Shown one piece after another: positions 16,054-16,819 of a stretch of DNA of 16,819 bases (position 1 is its first letter; every line of letters starts with the position of its first letter). The DNA comes from Spirogloea muscicola (taxonomy: Eukaryota > Streptophyta > Zygnematophyceae > Spirogloeales > Spirogloeaceae), in NCBI GenBank assembly GCA_009602725.1, contig WELB01000252.1, positions 1 to 16,819 of the forward strand. The letters run 5' to 3'. The position numbers and the translations under genes were made by a program. Under the pieces are notes generated by a model, which was not told the DNA's origin, did not search any database, and saw nothing but the letters and a program-made list of their open reading frames with translations.

Positions 16054-16720
16054 AAAGACGATCACTTTTAAGCTTGTTTCCATGCACTTGCAGTAGATGG
16101 CGATGGCTGCAACTGGCCGGCCCAGAGAGAAAGGCGCGCGGTGCGCATGAAATTGAAAGGGAGGCCAATTATAGCCTTACAAATGTATTCTTAACTGGGT
16201 AATGAGCTGGCTAAGGGGGACACTAATATCCCCGAGTGAGCACATGCATATCTGACAAGCTATACTGAGGAGCCAAACCACCCCCACGGAAGCCATTAGC
16301 CTGGGCTAATGCACGACCAGCACGCTGGTGGATCGCGAGTGCCTGAGAGCGCTGCAGACTCATCGATAACCGCATTCTAAAGCATGCAACTATGGCTTGC
16401 GGGACGCTAGAGTGGCCTAAGCTACCCGCCCGACTACGTCGACGGGCATCGACATGCAGTGCCAGGCGATGGAGGAGGGCAGACCACTTCGTTCCGTAGC
16501 CGCCGTAGATGTCCATGGGTCTTTTCTATGGGCGAGCACATTCATGGCGCATGGGAAGAAGTGGTCGCCCCGGGGGTGGTCACTATAGTGCCTCTCCTTC
16601 TTCCTCTCCGCATGATTTGTTGCCCAACCTGGCACAGTCGGTGTAGAGACACAATCGGTCCCAGAGAAAGAATGAACGGCGCTCGAGGGGGCCAGAAGGG
16701 CGCATCGGAAGAGCCACCTC
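16054..16720 (-). pseudogene. LINE-like copy 3, endonuclease-like C-terminus
   Basis: On the minus strand, TREVALP and WDRLCLYTDC (16620-16720) line up loosely with RADLVAIP and VVTADCVDC of copy 1. ERKKERHYSDHPRGDHFFP follows, against GKERKYADHPPGDSFAA, keeping a basic residue and Tyr of the K-x-x-K-Y motif. After a small insertion with a frame change come GTKWSALLHRLALHVDARRR, then MRLSMSLQRSQALAIHQRAG and RALAQANGF, ending LTRGY and TAG at 16223. It is 5'-truncated or continues in degraded form to the window end. The 3' tail runs through 16054-16222. Confidence 0.75.
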
Positions 16721-16819
16721 TCGCGTCGGGCCGAGCCAGTTCTGCCCGTCTCCAGGGCCCCGCCGGCCGCCGCCGCCCGGGCGCATGTCGCGCCTGGCCC
16801 GCGCCGCGCGCGCCGCCTG
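16721..16819. other. GC-rich sequence, nothing recognised
   Basis: A run of GCCGCC and GCGCGC with no clear coding match. It resembles the first 50 bases of the window in composition only. Confidence 0.4.

Noticed and set aside
1-16819. Host gene or a novel defence or metabolic system
   Set aside because: Every convincing coding stretch belongs to gag, pol or the LINE-like protein.

Overview
The window is eukaryotic repeat DNA made almost entirely of nested, broken retrotransposons. I see no host gene, tRNA, rRNA, CRISPR array or bacterial-type operon. The elements are a chromodomain-bearing Ty3/gypsy LTR element primed by a Met-initiator-type primer binding site, and an RT family ending in a zinc knuckle and a restriction-like endonuclease. 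The DNA is GC-rich with many GCN/GCC runs. Together these would suit a GC-rich alga or other protist, perhaps a green alga, but that is a low-confidence inference because no host gene is present.

Layout. (1) Bases 1-128: a plus-strand fragment of the LINE-like family seen again at 4735-4870 on the minus strand. (2) Bases 129-2371: a partial LTR element (family C). A minus-strand LTR (1951-2371), primer binding site (1938-1948) and broken gag (540-1935) are followed by a second copy of the same LTR in the opposite orientation (129-539), so the block is bounded by inverted LTRs. (3) Bases 2395-4870: minus-strand LINE-like copy 1 with RT, a Cys/His knuckle and an endonuclease-like domain. (4) Bases 4950-12676: the main Ty3/gypsy element, family A. 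It has a truncated 5' LTR, PBS, gag with an Ala-rich repeat, zinc knuckle, protease, RT, RNase H, integrase, chromodomain, polypurine tract and a complete 548-bp 3' LTR. It is split by two solo LTRs: a family A relative at 6626-7212 inside gag, and a 742-bp family B LTR at 10775-11516 inside the integrase with a perfect 5-bp target duplication. Several further frameshifts and stops make it non-autonomous. (5) Bases 12677-15036: debris of related elements, comprising a family B LTR end, a minus-strand protease/RNase H remnant with a 96-bp tandem duplication, and a plus-strand zinc-knuckle/protease remnant interrupted by about 570 bp of unrelated sequence. (6) Bases 15249-16720: two more 5'-truncated minus-strand LINE-like copies in tandem, each ending in the same 20-base hairpin. 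The last 100 bases are GC-rich with no call.

How the parts relate. In the main element, gag would form the particle, protease would mature it, RT/RNase H would copy RNA from the Met-tRNA primer to the polypurine tract, and integrase with its chromodomain would insert the cDNA. The LINE-like family would nick its target and prime reverse transcription, and its conserved 3' hairpin is a candidate RT recognition site. No copy here looks able to encode its full set of proteins. The most unusual points are the inverted-LTR block, the LINE-like RT with knuckle and endonuclease-like tail in three copies with a shared 3' hairpin, and the hairpins conserved across LTR families.
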